Positions 1-9,849 are shown, counted from the first letter of the stretch. The stretch is DNA of 64,000 nucleotides from Marinifilum_A sediminis (GCA_947496465.1 CANMCX010000015.1:24846-88845); one strand, 5' to 3'. A program made the numbers and translations. The notes: generated by a model from the letters alone, not told the origin.

Positions 1-149
1 CATCACAACCAGAAAACAAAAAATTCACACTAATGTCTCTTGCATATGATTGTGGTTTTAATTCAAAATCGACATTTAACAAACATTTCAAATTATATAC
101 GCACAAAACTCCATCTGATTTTTTTAAAGACAAAAGATCAGTAAACTAG
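1..149 (+). CDS. AraC-type transcriptional regulator, C-terminal fragment
   Basis: Only the last 48 codons are inside the window, in the frame ending with TAG at 147-149. They include LAYDCGFNSKSTFNKHFK followed by the TP-x-x-FF ending, which is the second helix-turn-helix of AraC/XylS DNA-binding domains. The rest of the gene, including any sensor domain, lies upstream of the window. The TonB receptor begins 230 bases later on the same strand, so this could be a local regulator, but that link is inferred from position only. Confidence 0.85.
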   Translation, partial: SQPENKKFTLMSLAYDCGFNSKSTFNKHFKLYTHKTPSDFFKDKRSVN

Positions 150-382
150 CAATATACACATATGAGCCTATAAGGTCACACCTAATATTATAGTACTTAC
201 CTATAAGCACAGTCGTTTTGCGCTTGTCAAATATTCAGTTTTGTCGAAGTTTATGGTTGAAATAGTAACAATTGAAGAGAAACAGCGCTTTTAAAAAATA
301 GGTACCAAGTCATATCATAAACTAAAATGCAATCAAATTGACTGCATCACAATTAACCAAAATGGCAATTGAATTTTAGAAA

Positions 383-2761
383 ATGAAACAATTTATTTTA
401 ACATTAATTTTAATCCTGGCAGTAGGCTTGTCTTCGATAATTGCACAAGAAACCTACACAGTTAGTGGCACTATTAAAGATGTGAAAAATGGAGAAACTT
501 TACTAGGTGCATCAGTCTATTTCAAAGACACAAACATTGGCGTAATGAGCAATGAGTATGGATTTTATTCCTTAACCATGCCAAAAGGAACTTATACACT
601 TATGGTATCATTTCTAGGCTATGCTAATTCACAAAAAGAGATCCAACTTGATAAAAATCAAAAAATAGATTTTGAGATCAATGAAAGTTCAACCTCCTTA
701 AATGAAGTAATAGTTAAAGGAGAAGAAAGCGAAAGAGCTAATATTAGTATTCCACAAATGAGCGTAGCAAAATTAAATTCAGCTACCATAAAGCAAATGC
801 CTGTAGTGTTGGGTGAAACTGATGTTCTTAAATCCTTACAAACCTTGCCAGGAGTAACTAATAATGGTGAGGCATCAAGCGGATTTAATGTACGTGGTGG
901 TGCTGTGGATCAGAATCTTGTAATGCTTGATGAAGCGATTATTTACAACACCTCTCATCTACTTGGTTTTTTTTCTGTGTTTAATGCCGATGCAATTAAA
1001 GATGTTAAGTTGTATAAAGGTGGTATTCCTGCCCGATTTGGAGGCAGAGTTTCGTCTGTTCTAGATATCCGTCAAAAGGATGGAAACAGCAAAAAGTTCG
1101 GTTTAACAGGAGGAATTGGAGCCATCTCAAGCCGATTGGCAATGGAAGGTCCTACATTTAAAAACAAAGGTTCGTTTCTAATTGCAGGTCGTGGTTCATA
1201 TGCTCACCTATTTCTTAAACTAACCGACAATGACAACAGTGCATCTTTCTACGACTTAAACCTAAAAACTCATTACGAAATAAATAAGAAAAATAAACTC
1301 TATTTATCCGGATACTTCGGACGTGATAAGTTTAATATATCAGATGCTTTTAAATACAGTTACGGTAACCTATCTGGAAATCTTAGGTGGAATCATATTT
1401 TTAATGATCGTTTATTTTCCAATTTATCAGTGATATACAGCAAATACGATTATGAACTTTCTTTAAACTTTATGGAATTTGATTGGTTCTCGGATATCAA
1501 AAATTACAATTTAAAGTATGATTTCAAATACTACGCAAATGACAAATTTAAACTGGATTTTGGAGCAAGTGCAATTGCGTACGACTTTAATCCGGGTGAG
1601 ATTAAACCAACATCGGAAACATCTGCAATTAATTACGATATTCTTGAACAGAAAAAAGCATTAGAAAGTGCTATATATGTAAATGCTGAGCATAAACTTT
1701 CACCAAGCTTGACATTTCAATACGGATTGCGATATTCTTACTTTGTACGCATGGGGGGACAGTTTTTAGGAAATTACGAAAATGATCTTCCAGTAGTTTA
1801 TGATGAAACCTTAGGCATTTATGAAAGAGGTAGAGAAACTGATAAAACTTATTATAACAATTCCGATAAAATTGCTGATTTTAATAACTGGGAACCTAGG
1901 GTAGCTCTTTTATATAAATTAGATGAATTTTCTTCACTAAAATCTGCATACTCACGAACGACACAATACATTCATTTGTTATCAAACACTACATCAGCAA
2001 CGCCTTTAGATGTTTGGACTCCAAGTGGAAAATACATAAAACCGCAACTGTCCGATCAATATTCAATTGGCTATTTCAAAAATTTCAAAGACAATATTTT
2101 CTCGCTTGAAGTAGAAGCATATTACAAAACGGTAGATAATAGAATCGATTATATTGATGGATCAGATCTGATTGGGAATGATCATATTGAAACAGAAATA
2201 TTAAATGGAGAACTGAGATCATATGGTCTGGAATTTTTACTGAGGAAAAATGAAGGTCGATTTACTGGATGGTTAGCCTACACTTGGTCCAAAGCTGAAC
2301 AAAAAACACCTGGTGGAAAATCGGGCGGACTTGGAATCAACGATGGAAAATGGTATAAATCTTCTCATGATAGAACCCATGATATTTCGATAACAGGAAC
2401 ATACAAATTGAATGACAAGCTAACTTTTAGTACCAATCTGATTTTCCAAACAGGAAGACCTGTAACCTATCCAAACGGACAGTATCAATATGAGGAACTT
2501 TCCATAGCCAATTATGCTGCAAGAAATGCCAATCGTTTACCAGCTTATCATCGATTAGATGTTGCTTTAAGCTATAAGCCAAATCGAAAACCTAACAATA
2601 GATGGAAAGGTGAATGGGTATTTGGAATTTACAATCTCTACAATCGACACAACGCGGCTTCAATATCATTTGGTCAAAATATCGATACAGGTATTAATGA
2701 AGCAACCAGAACTGCCATTTTCGGAATTGTTCCATCAGTAACTTACAACTTTAAATTTTAA
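383..2761 (+). CDS. TonB-dependent outer-membrane receptor with carboxypeptidase-like N-terminal domain
   Basis: Outer-membrane active transporter of 792 residues. A signal peptide (about 1-22, ending IIAQ) precedes a carboxypeptidase-regulatory-like beta-sandwich (about 25-110), a plug domain (about 135-235, with GFNVRGG and FGGRVSSVLDIR), and a 22-strand-type barrel ending in a C-terminal Phe (YNFKF), the usual signal for outer-membrane insertion. It is followed 4 bases later by a DUF4249 lipoprotein, a pairing common in Bacteroidota. There is no SusD partner, so this is not a classical glycan-uptake pair. The substrate is unknown. The ATG at 383 is directly followed by the signal peptide. 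Confidence 0.95.
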   Translation: MKQFILTLILILAVGLSSIIAQETYTVSGTIKDVKNGETLLGASVYFKDTNIGVMSNEYGFYSLTMPKGTYTLMVSFLGYANSQKEIQLDKNQKIDFEINESSTSLNEVIVKGEESERANISIPQMSVAKLNSATIKQMPVVLGETDVLKSLQTLPGVTNNGEASSGFNVRGGAVDQNLVMLDEAIIYNTSHLLGFFSVFNADAIKDVKLYKGGIPARFGGRVSSVLDIRQKDGNSKKFGLTGGIGAISSRLAMEGPTFKNKGSFLIAGRGSYAHLFLKLTDNDNSASFYDLNLKTHYEINKKNKLYLSGYFGRDKFNISDAFKYSYGNLSGNLRWNHIFNDRLFSNLSVIYSKYDYELSLNFMEFDWFSDIKNYNLKYDFKYYANDKFKLDFGASAIAYDFNPGEIKPTSETSAINYDILEQKKALESAIYVNAEHKLSPSLTFQYGLRYSYFVRMGGQFLGNYENDLPVVYDETLGIYERGRETDKTYYNNSDKIADFNNWEPRVALLYKLDEFSSLKSAYSRTTQYIHLLSNTTSATPLDVWTPSGKYIKPQLSDQYSIGYFKNFKDNIFSLEVEAYYKTVDNRIDYIDGSDLIGNDHIETEILNGELRSYGLEFLLRKNEGRFTGWLAYTWSKAEQKTPGGKSGGLGINDGKWYKSSHDRTHDISITGTYKLNDKLTFSTNLIFQTGRPVTYPNGQYQYEELSIANYAARNANRLPAYHRLDVALSYKPNRKPNNRWKGEWVFGIYNLYNRHNAASISFGQNIDTGINEATRTAIFGIVPSVTYNFKF

Positions 2762-2765
2762 GATC

Positions 2766-3608
2766 ATGTTTAAATATATATTCTACATTTTATCTTTCGG
2801 ACTGCTACTATCAACTTCATGTACAAAAGTAATTGATGTTGATGTTCCTGAAGCTGAACCAAGATTAGTTATTGAAGCATCTATTAATTGGAAAAAAGGA
2901 ACTACAGGTGAAACACAAACGATTAAACTTAGCAAGTCAACGCCTTATTTTTCAGATAACCAGAATATTGAAGTTACAGGTGCCACTGTTAGCATTACCG
3001 ATAATACTACTAATCAGATTTTTACTTTTACAGATCAAAATAACGGTGATTACCTCTGCGAAAATTTTATACCTGTAATTGAACGAAAATATACTTTAAA
3101 CATCAGTTCCGAAGGAGAAAATTACACAGCCGAGGAAACTTTTAAATCAGTAAGTGGAATTTCTAAGATCGATCAATCGGTTGAAGGAGGATTCGATGAT
3201 GAAGCCATTGAATTGAATCTGTACATTCAAGATCCAGCTGATGAGATTAACTTTTATATGATTAAAACCTACGAGCGTGGAGATTTACTACCTGAAATAT
3301 TTGATTTAAAAGATGAGTTTATAGATGGAAATGAAATAAAGTTGTTTTGGGAAAAACTAGATGACGATGATACCAATCAGGAAGAATTTGAATCGGGAGA
3401 CGTAGTTGACATTCAACTATACGGAATATCAGAGGCATTTTACAATTACATTCGCATTTTGGTTGAGCAAACCCAATCGGGTGATCCGTTTAGCACTACA
3501 CCAGTGGCTTTAAAAGGAAATTGTATCAACACGACTAATTCCGACAAATATCCTTATGGATACTTTAGGTTGACGCAGTATGATGAAATGAGCTACACAG
3601 TTCAATAA
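2766..3608 (+). CDS. DUF4249 surface or periplasmic lipoprotein
   Basis: 280-residue protein with a lipoprotein signal (lipobox LSTSC, Cys19) and the DUF4249 pattern: V-D-V-P-x-A-E-P-R-L-V-I-E-A just after the anchor, then an all-beta body with a late GNCINTTN...GYFRLTQ stretch. It starts 4 bases after the TonB receptor stop and is almost certainly cotranscribed with it. DUF4249 proteins usually accompany TonB receptors of unknown cargo, and a role in capturing or presenting the ligand is an inference. A terminator hairpin follows at 3639-3668, so the receptor and lipoprotein form a two-gene unit. Confidence 0.9.
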   Translation: MFKYIFYILSFGLLLSTSCTKVIDVDVPEAEPRLVIEASINWKKGTTGETQTIKLSKSTPYFSDNQNIEVTGATVSITDNTTNQIFTFTDQNNGDYLCENFIPVIERKYTLNISSEGENYTAEETFKSVSGISKIDQSVEGGFDDEAIELNLYIQDPADEINFYMIKTYERGDLLPEIFDLKDEFIDGNEIKLFWEKLDDDDTNQEEFESGDVVDIQLYGISEAFYNYIRILVEQTQSGDPFSTTPVALKGNCINTTNSDKYPYGYFRLTQYDEMSYTVQ

Positions 3609-3638
3609 AATTATAGAATATTTACCCTAATTTATTTA

Positions 3639-3668
3639 ATCCTGATTCTATTCAAATCAGGATTTTTT
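3639..3668 (+). terminator. Rho-independent terminator after the TonB receptor operon
   Basis: Perfect 10-bp stem (AATCCTGATT at 3639-3648 with AATCAGGATT at 3655-3664), a 6-base loop, then a T run to 3668. Confidence 0.85.
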
Positions 3669-3731
3669 CTTATCATTGCAATTCATGAGTAAAACATTTA
3701 TTTCTACATATTATTCGGAGTCCGCACTATA

Positions 3732-3766
3732 GGCAAGTTATCTTATTTGCTATAATTCAACTTGCC
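3732..3766. repeat. Isolated inverted repeat in the gap before rsgA
   Basis: GGCAAGTT (3732-3739) and AACTTGCC (3759-3766) form a perfect 8-bp inverted repeat around a 19-base AT-rich spacer. It is followed by no T run, so it is not an obvious terminator. The rest of the 3669-3887 gap shows no gene. Purpose unknown. Confidence 0.6.
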
Positions 3767-3887
3767 GACACTTCACTTTTAGCATCAGTTTTTCTTGATG
3801 CCTAATCTTTTATACCGTAAATTTTAGAAGAATAATTTCAACCTGTTTGCAATTTTGATTGCTTAATTGGAAGATAAACCGAATAAG

Positions 3888-4943
3888 ATGAATATTTTAA
3901 ATAAATTAGGATGGTCAGATTTTTTTGACTCATCACTTACTGAGAATGAAAAAGAGAACATGATTATTGGTCGTGTTTCTACTGTAAACAAATCCAACTT
4001 CATTGTAATCCATGAAAATGGTGTGAAAACCTGCGAATTGGCGGGGAATTTAATCTATGGGTTGGAAGAAAACGAGCGACCTAAAACAGGCGATTGGGTT
4101 CTGTTTATAGACTATGGCGATCAAGGTATTATTTCAAGAGTACTCGCACGTAAAAACTATCTGTCAAGAAAAAAGGCAGGTAAGGAAATCGCAGAACAGA
4201 TCATCGTAAGTAATGTTGATTCTGCAATAGTTGTTCAATGCCTGGAAATTGGCTTGAATTTAAGAAGGTTGGAACGAACCATTGTACAACTGCACAATTG
4301 TGGTATTACACCCATTGTAATCATCAATAAAACAGATTTGAGTATTGATGAAACACAACAGGAAGTTTTTGATTTTATGATTAAAACTTATGACGCAATC
4401 ACTATAAGTGCAAAGGATGGAAAAAACATCAATCTATTGCAGAAGAAAATCAAAACTGGGAGATCTTACGTCTTTATTGGGGCGTCAGGTGTTGGAAAAT
4501 CATCAATTATTAATGCTTTAAATGGTAACGAAGAACTTAAAACAGAGGCAATTAGTGAATCTGTAAAAAAAGGATCACATACTACTACTACCCGCGACTT
4601 GTATTTTCTTGATAGTGGAGGAATAATGATTGATACCCCAGGAACTCGAGAATTTGGCTTAACCAAGGGAATTTCTGATGATACCTCATCTGGTTTTCAT
4701 GGTATTGATGATTACGCTAAAGAATGTAAATTCCACAATTGTACTCATACTAACGAAAAAGGATGCCAGGTTTTGAAAGCAGTAAAAAAAGGCAAGCTAT
4801 CTGAAGAAGAGTATGAGAATTTCATGAAACTAAACAGGGAAATGGAACATTATGAAAGTAGTACGAAAGATCGAAAACAAAAAGGGAAAGATCTTTCCAA
4901 AATCATTAAGAACATGAAAAAATCGGGTTATAAAAACCGATAA
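3888..4943 (+). CDS. rsgA: Ribosome small-subunit-dependent GTPase A
   Basis: Assembly GTPase that checks late 30S maturation and dissociates factors from the subunit. An N-terminal OB-fold (about 1-75) is followed by a circularly permuted GTPase domain. The G4 motif INKTD lies near residue 146, the P-loop GASGVGKSS near 198-206, and DTPGTREFG near 249. The C-terminal zinc site C-x4-C-x-H-x5-C lies near 280-295. The longest frame opens with TTG at 3867, but the ATG at 3888 gives MNILNKLGW, the usual family start, so I chose it (351 residues). Single gene with its own terminator. Confidence 0.95.
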   Translation: MNILNKLGWSDFFDSSLTENEKENMIIGRVSTVNKSNFIVIHENGVKTCELAGNLIYGLEENERPKTGDWVLFIDYGDQGIISRVLARKNYLSRKKAGKEIAEQIIVSNVDSAIVVQCLEIGLNLRRLERTIVQLHNCGITPIVIINKTDLSIDETQQEVFDFMIKTYDAITISAKDGKNINLLQKKIKTGRSYVFIGASGVGKSSIINALNGNEELKTEAISESVKKGSHTTTTRDLYFLDSGGIMIDTPGTREFGLTKGISDDTSSGFHGIDDYAKECKFHNCTHTNEKGCQVLKAVKKGKLSEEEYENFMKLNREMEHYESSTKDRKQKGKDLSKIIKNMKKSGYKNR

Positions 4944-4949
4944 TTATTA

Positions 4950-4975
4950 AGAGGTGCAAATCGCACCTCTTTTTT
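4950..4975 (+). terminator. Rho-independent terminator of rsgA
   Basis: AGAGGTGC (4950-4957), loop AAATC, GCACCTCT (4963-4970), then TTTTT. The stem core GGTGCAAAT is shared with the next terminator at 5837. Confidence 0.9.
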
Positions 4976-5054
4976 AAAACCTCTTTATCAGTGCATTATT
5001 CATAAATAATTCTTATTTTAAAGAATCTTAATACTAATTCAAAACAGAACAATT

Positions 5055-5264
5055 ATGAAGAAAATCATTCTGCTACTAGGTTTCGCATTTTTCATTCTAC
5101 AATCATGTGGCGATTCAAAACCAAAAGAAAAACAAACACCACCACCTCCTCCTAAGCAAGAAAAAATGGAAGTAGTCGATTCTGTTGCCATTCAACTTGA
5201 AAACACAAAAGAAGATATTGAAAAGGCATCAAAAGAAGTTGACAAATTATTAGAAGAAATTTAA
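5055..5264 (+). CDS. Small lipoprotein of unknown function
   Basis: 69 residues. A lipoprotein signal peptide with lipobox LQSC puts the acylated Cys at residue 18. It is followed by a short Lys/Pro tract (PPPPPP) and a C-terminal acidic amphipathic helix (about 42-69). The mature part is only about 50 residues, so it is probably a tether or partner peptide. It begins after the rsgA terminator and is 13 bases from the next gene, which suggests a two-gene operon with the Lys-rich coiled-coil protein. I recognise no named family. Confidence 0.75.
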   Translation: MKKIILLLGFAFFILQSCGDSKPKEKQTPPPPPKQEKMEVVDSVAIQLENTKEDIEKASKEVDKLLEEI

Positions 5265-5277
5265 AAATAAAACTACC

Positions 5278-5832
5278 ATGAAAAAATACATTGTAATTCT
5301 ACTTTCCTTCTGTTTTATACTTACTGCAAACAATGAGCTTATGGCTCAAAAAGAAAAAAACAAAAAAAAAGGAAAAAATAAAGTAGAAAAAGTTCATAAA
5401 ACCAAAAGAGACAGCTTAGTTAAAGATGCCAAAGAAAAACATAACATTCACAAAAAGAATACATTAAAGAAAAAAGACTCTTTAAATAAAGAAATGGAGA
5501 AAAAGGGTCATGCCTATGGCAAAGAGAAGGGTGAATTAAAAGGTAAAAAATTTGGACAGGATAGAGCAAAACAGGCAAAATTACTTCGAGAAGAAAGAGC
5601 CAATGAGCTTAAAGCAACAATTAAAACGAAAGATGAGAAAATAAAAGAGGCAAAAGAAAAAATTAAGAAATCAAAAAAGAAGCTAAAAATATCAAAAGAG
5701 AAGGGCGATATTTCTGAAGATGAATATAAAGAAAAGAAAGCTAAAATTGAAAAGGCGGAAAAAAGCTTAAAAACCTTGGAAGAAAAAATTAGTAAAGCAA
5801 AAAAAATGACTCAAGAAGAATTGGAAAATTAA
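5278..5832 (+). CDS. Secreted Lys/Glu-rich coiled-coil protein
   Basis: 184 residues with a signal peptide (about 1-23, ending MAQ) and then an almost uninterrupted charged helix: KEKNKKKGKNK blocks, and heptad-like K/E alternation from about residue 100 to the end. A short GHAYGKEKGELKGKKFGQ segment near 80-97 breaks the helix. It probably acts as a periplasmic coiled coil, perhaps with the lipoprotein encoded just upstream. Low-complexity composition makes family assignment unreliable. A perfect terminator follows the stop codon. Confidence 0.7.
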   Translation: MKKYIVILLSFCFILTANNELMAQKEKNKKKGKNKVEKVHKTKRDSLVKDAKEKHNIHKKNTLKKKDSLNKEMEKKGHAYGKEKGELKGKKFGQDRAKQAKLLREERANELKATIKTKDEKIKEAKEKIKKSKKKLKISKEKGDISEDEYKEKKAKIEKAEKSLKTLEEKISKAKKMTQEELEN

Positions 5833-5836
5833 CTAC

Positions 5837-5861
5837 AAGGTGCAAATATTTGCACCTTTTT
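5837..5861 (+). terminator. Rho-independent terminator after the coiled-coil gene
   Basis: 11-bp perfect stem AAGGTGCAAAT/ATTTGCACCTT (5837-5858) followed by Ts. Because it lies between converging genes it can also serve the minus-strand gene that ends at 5861. Confidence 0.85.
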
Positions 5862-6907
5862 CAATCTAAAAATCTCCTAATATCAACATCTTTTGATAAT
5901 ATGTAATTCTTATTTACCAGAGAATAAACCATTTCGCGAGCAAAGTAAGGAGCCAGCATCACCCCTTTTGAGCCTAAGCCGTTAAAAATGGCAATATTCT
6001 GATTGTGTGGATGTACGCCAAGTACTGGTCGATCATCGCTAATGGCTGAACGAATACCTGACCAATGGTTAAGTACCGTATATGGCAATGAAATCAACTC
6101 ATCTAATCGGGAAAGAATTTGATCTAAATTGTCTTTTGCATATTCTTCTCCTGGTTGGGTAAAACGTTGAGTGGTTCCAACTTTAAACCGATGTTTTTCA
6201 ATCGGCATCACAAATATATCCTTATCAATAATGTAATCCTCTGAAAGCTCTTTACATTCAATCTCTATCAGCTCACCTTTGGTAGGAGTAAAAGGAACAT
6301 TTTTAAAATATGGATTTCTGGTAGCATAATGTCCTTCGCAAAAAATTATTGTTTTCGATCTTATACCTCTCCATGTAATGTCCCCATTTATAAATCCAAT
6401 ATCCTTATAGTTAAAGTTAGCTTCAACCAAATTGCCATTTGCTTTAAAAAAATTCTTTAAGCCTTTTAAAAGCTTGGATAAATTCACGTAACCAGATTTT
6501 TCCGTTCGATCGAACAAACTCAGATTATCGATTCCCCGTTTCACCCAATTTTTATTTGTAGTATCAATAAAATTGGAGAAATCTCCATCGAAAATACGCT
6601 CATCCCAAACATTGATTTCATTTTCATTCTGTACATTCACAATATCCATTGGATAAAGAAATTGTTGCCCTAAATCCTTCTCAATATTTTTATACAAATT
6701 GGTCATTACTTGCAATACCTCATCAACCAGCCAGGTTTTCGCTAGTCGTTCAAACACTTCCGTATTGTACATTCTGGTAATAATATCAGATTCTTTCCTA
6801 TTTTCCGTATCCGAAACAATAGTAAATTGAAGTCCAGCCTTATACATATCATAAGCTAGTAGAGAACCGGCTAAACCTTGACCAATAATTAGAAAATGGT
6901 TTTCCAT
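5861..6907 (-). CDS. FAD-dependent oxidoreductase, DAO family (divergent paralog)
   Basis: 348 residues. An N-terminal Rossmann FAD motif (LIIGQGLAGSLLAYDM, about 5-20) and a DAO fold with GELIEIE and FNGLGSKGVMLAPY near the C terminus. It is a clear paralog of the gene at 10140-11183. Two conserved patches are altered here: the paralog has AAGLFNP and GVRPTVSDRRP, while this copy has ITRMYNT and GIRSAISDDRP. The family oxidises amines or amino acids, and MnmC-like tRNA-modifying oxidases share the fold. The changed residues sit near the flavin and substrate in relatives, so reduced or different activity is possible. Confidence 0.8.
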   Translation of the reverse strand: MENHFLIIGQGLAGSLLAYDMYKAGLQFTIVSDTENRKESDIITRMYNTEVFERLAKTWLVDEVLQVMTNLYKNIEKDLGQQFLYPMDIVNVQNENEINVWDERIFDGDFSNFIDTTNKNWVKRGIDNLSLFDRTEKSGYVNLSKLLKGLKNFFKANGNLVEANFNYKDIGFINGDITWRGIRSKTIIFCEGHYATRNPYFKNVPFTPTKGELIEIECKELSEDYIIDKDIFVMPIEKHRFKVGTTQRFTQPGEEYAKDNLDQILSRLDELISLPYTVLNHWSGIRSAISDDRPVLGVHPHNQNIAIFNGLGSKGVMLAPYFAREMVYSLVNKNYILSKDVDIRRFLD

Positions 6908-7065
6908 AAAACGTGATTGAATTACTATTACTGCAATTGATTCTAGCAGAATAGTAAATATTTACGCTGTATGGTAAAAGATGTTACTTGTTTTAATATA
7001 AATCTTATGAATACATTGAATTCATTTCAAATTTGATATGAAAAATAATTTGAAACTATAATAAT

Positions 7066-7100
7066 GCAAAACGAGACGCTGCACACAACAACGTCTCGTT
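7066..7100 (-). terminator. Terminator of the porin-BCCT operon
   Basis: On the minus strand AACGAGACG (7100-7092) pairs perfectly with CGTCTCGTT (7078-7070) across a 13-base loop, followed by TTTG. It lies just past the transporter stop. Confidence 0.75.
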
Positions 7101-7126
7101 CCAGATCATACTATAATGATGAGTTT

Positions 7127-8665
7127 TTAATCCTCTCTATATTCTGATAGAGATTTATAAAAACTATAACACATGATAATCAAAATAATCGCAAAAGGAA
7201 TTGCGGTTAATATTGATGCCGTTTGCAAGGCGGTTAATCCACCACCAACTAACAATACTGCAGCAAGTAATCCTTCCATTGAAGCCCAGAAAATCTTCTG
7301 ACCTTTTGGTGCATCGTGTCTTCCACCTGAAGTCAATGTATCGACAACAAAAGATCCTGAATCGGAAGAGGTAACAAAAAAGCTAGCTACCAATATCACG
7401 GTTAAAATAGACGAAAATGTGGTAAGTGGATACTGTTCTAAAAGATGGTAGATAGCAGTTGCTACATTACCATTAACAGCCTCAGTAATCGCATTATTTC
7501 CAATCAACTCCTGATAGATTGCCGACCCCCCAAATACACTCATCCAAAGCATAGTTAGCAAAGTTGGAACCAAAAGAACACCAAAAATAAATTCTCTTAT
7601 CGTTCTTCCCTTAGAAATTCGGGCAATAAAAATACCAACAAATGGAGACCATGAAATCCACCATGCCCAGTAAAATACTGTCCATGAGCTTTGCCAGTTT
7701 TTAGCTTCTCCTACTCCATTATAAGAATTTGTCCAATAACTCAACTCAAAGAAATTACCTATATAATAACCTATGTTTTGAATAAATGATTTAAATATAA
7801 ACAAGGTTGGACCAACAACAAGAACAAAAATCAATAAGGAAATCGCCAATCTCATGTTCCATTCACTTAATTTTCGTATTCCTTTGTCCAATCCTAATAG
7901 TAACGATAAGGTTGCTAAAACTGTAATAACCACAATTATTATAATCTGTACTGAATTACTATTATCTACATGAAAAAGATAATCCAAACCAGCATTTATT
8001 TGTTGAGCACCCAAACCTAAAGAGGTAGCCAAACCAAATATAGTTGCTATAACCGAAATGATATCAATTATATCACCAATAGGACCATATATTTTATCTC
8101 CTAATAAAGGATGAAAAATTGAACGTATGGTTAAAGGTAATTTCTTATTAAAAGTAAAGAAAGCCAAAGCAGCACCAACAATAGCATACAATGCCCAGGC
8201 ATGAACTCCCCAGTGTAAAAAGGTAATACCCATTGATGTTTTGGCGGCCAATACACCATCTTCGCTAGCTCCTAAGAATGGATTACTATTAAAATGAAAG
8301 ATAGGCTCTGCTACACTCCAAAACAAAAGTCCAATCCCCATACCAGCACTAAATAGCATTGCAAACCAACCCGTTCTGGAAAATTCTGGTTTGGTATCTT
8401 TACCACCTATTCTGATTTTAGCATATTTACCAAAACCAAGGTATAGTGCAAAAATTAGTAAGCCATTTACCAAAAGAATGAAGAACCATCCAATTTTATT
8501 GGCTACAAAATTCTGAGTATCAGCAAACCATTGTTCCATAGGCTTTCCAACTATTAAAGTTGTACTTACCAAAATTACAATTACCAACAAGGAGGTAATA
8601 AAAACCGGTCCGTTAGCCTTTATTCCTAAAAATGTTTTTTTGTCACTTCTTATTATTTCACTCAT
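7127..8665 (-). CDS. BCCT-family betaine/choline/carnitine-type transporter
   Basis: 512-residue inner-membrane protein with about 12 membrane segments. Family signatures are GMGIGLLFWSVAEP (near 108-121), HWGVHAWALYAIVG, and the WWISWSPFVGIFIARISKG motif (near 333-351). The glycine-rich GMGIGL in the third helix matches Na+-coupled members such as BetP. Expected role: uptake of betaine or another quaternary amine, for osmoprotection or as a nutrient. It lies 20 bases downstream of the porin gene, so the two probably form an outer- plus inner-membrane uptake route. Substrate cannot be fixed from sequence. Confidence 0.93.
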   Translation of the reverse strand: MSEIIRSDKKTFLGIKANGPVFITSLLVIVILVSTTLIVGKPMEQWFADTQNFVANKIGWFFILLVNGLLIFALYLGFGKYAKIRIGGKDTKPEFSRTGWFAMLFSAGMGIGLLFWSVAEPIFHFNSNPFLGASEDGVLAAKTSMGITFLHWGVHAWALYAIVGAALAFFTFNKKLPLTIRSIFHPLLGDKIYGPIGDIIDIISVIATIFGLATSLGLGAQQINAGLDYLFHVDNSNSVQIIIIVVITVLATLSLLLGLDKGIRKLSEWNMRLAISLLIFVLVVGPTLFIFKSFIQNIGYYIGNFFELSYWTNSYNGVGEAKNWQSSWTVFYWAWWISWSPFVGIFIARISKGRTIREFIFGVLLVPTLLTMLWMSVFGGSAIYQELIGNNAITEAVNGNVATAIYHLLEQYPLTTFSSILTVILVASFFVTSSDSGSFVVDTLTSGGRHDAPKGQKIFWASMEGLLAAVLLVGGGLTALQTASILTAIPFAIILIIMCYSFYKSLSEYRED

Positions 8666-8685
8666 ACTAACTAATTTCTTTAGAT

Positions 8686-9849
8686 TTAAAAGTAGTAACC
8701 AACATTAATATTGAAACGCATTTCCCAATCCGCATCAGGAGTACCTTCTGCCAAAGCATTGGTCCATTCAGGTCCTAACCATGATTGGTTTTTACCTGCT
8801 GCGAAATCGAAATAGGTGTAAATATTACCTGCCGTAAACATAGCTCCGGTAACGTTCATCATAGAATCTTCGAAATTGCTTTCTGCTTTATCCATATATC
8901 CAAAATCGTTGTAAATAACTACACTCGATACTGGTCCCCATTTCAAAGGAATAGAATAGCTTAATCCAAGCGTATAAATACTAGCTTCGGAAGCAACTAA
9001 ATATGGAGCTCCATAGGCTGTCATTGCTATCACATCATCTCGCTCACCTTCCAAATTTTCAGGATTGTATTTGTAATTGGAAAACTGTGCTTTTACACCG
9101 AACTTACCAGCTTTTAATTCATAATATGCTGCAAGAGCATATCGATTGCCTGTTTCTTCGGTATCTAAATTGAATAGACCACCATATTGTGCAGAAACAC
9201 CAATACGATGCTTTGTATTTTCATTATCGATCTTATAGGTTAGGTTCCCATTCAATTGATTAACTTCTTTATTTCTGATATTCAGATTTCCATCTCCATT
9301 CAGATCAATCGAACCAACATCATAAGAATAACGACTATTGGAAACATCCGAATTACTGCCGAAACGAAGTTCTTCTGCATTCTTAAAGAAAGCAATGTTG
9401 TAATCCCAATTTTCACCGATATGAGTAAATTTAAGTCCCATATCATGATCATCTTCAAGACCAACATAATAATTCAAACTGAAAAACCACGAGTTTGAGT
9501 TGTATTGTGTGATACCAAAGGGAACTTGAGTTAGACCAAATTGTAATTCATCATTCTTGTTAAAATCGTAAGCAATCCAACCTTGTTTTAACATCGCTCC
9601 ACCAAAATCATCAGAGTAGAATCGATATTCAGCATTTAACTTTAAGCCTTTGTATTTTGCTTTGGCATTTAATCGAAATACATCGAAACCTAAATCGCCA
9701 CCACGCTTTTTTTGTGCGTCTTTCCAGCTTGAATAATTGTAATTGAAACGTAATGCACCTCCAAAATCAACAACAGGCTTTTCCTGTGCATGTACGCAAA
9801 AAGTTGACGCAAGGAAACAAATTCCCAGCATCGTTTTTAAATAAAACAT
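8686..9849 (-). CDS. Outer-membrane porin-like beta-barrel protein
   Basis: 387 residues with a signal peptide (about 1-21, ending VHAQ) and alternating amphipathic strands, with Gly/Asn-rich turns and a terminal aromatic (GYYF). The layout resembles phosphate-selective-porin-like (OprO/P type) barrels of Bacteroidota: an early F-R-L-N-A-K-A-K-Y-K strand and a QVPFGI loop. It is first in an operon with the BCCT transporter. I infer that it lets the same small solute cross the outer membrane. The 290-base gap upstream (9850-10139) is AT-rich and presumably carries the operon promoter. Confidence 0.8.
   Translation of the reverse strand: MFYLKTMLGICFLASTFCVHAQEKPVVDFGGALRFNYNYSSWKDAQKKRGGDLGFDVFRLNAKAKYKGLKLNAEYRFYSDDFGGAMLKQGWIAYDFNKNDELQFGLTQVPFGITQYNSNSWFFSLNYYVGLEDDHDMGLKFTHIGENWDYNIAFFKNAEELRFGSNSDVSNSRYSYDVGSIDLNGDGNLNIRNKEVNQLNGNLTYKIDNENTKHRIGVSAQYGGLFNLDTEETGNRYALAAYYELKAGKFGVKAQFSNYKYNPENLEGERDDVIAMTAYGAPYLVASEASIYTLGLSYSIPLKWGPVSSVVIYNDFGYMDKAESNFEDSMMNVTGAMFTAGNIYTYFDFAAGKNQSWLGPEWTNALAEGTPDADWEMRFNINVGYYF

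Noticed and set aside
383..3608. SusC/SusD glycan-uptake system
   Set aside because: The partner lipoprotein is DUF4249, not SusD, and there are no glycoside hydrolase genes nearby.
3732..3766. Terminator before rsgA
   Set aside because: The inverted repeat has a long AT-rich loop and no T run, so it is listed only as an inverted repeat.
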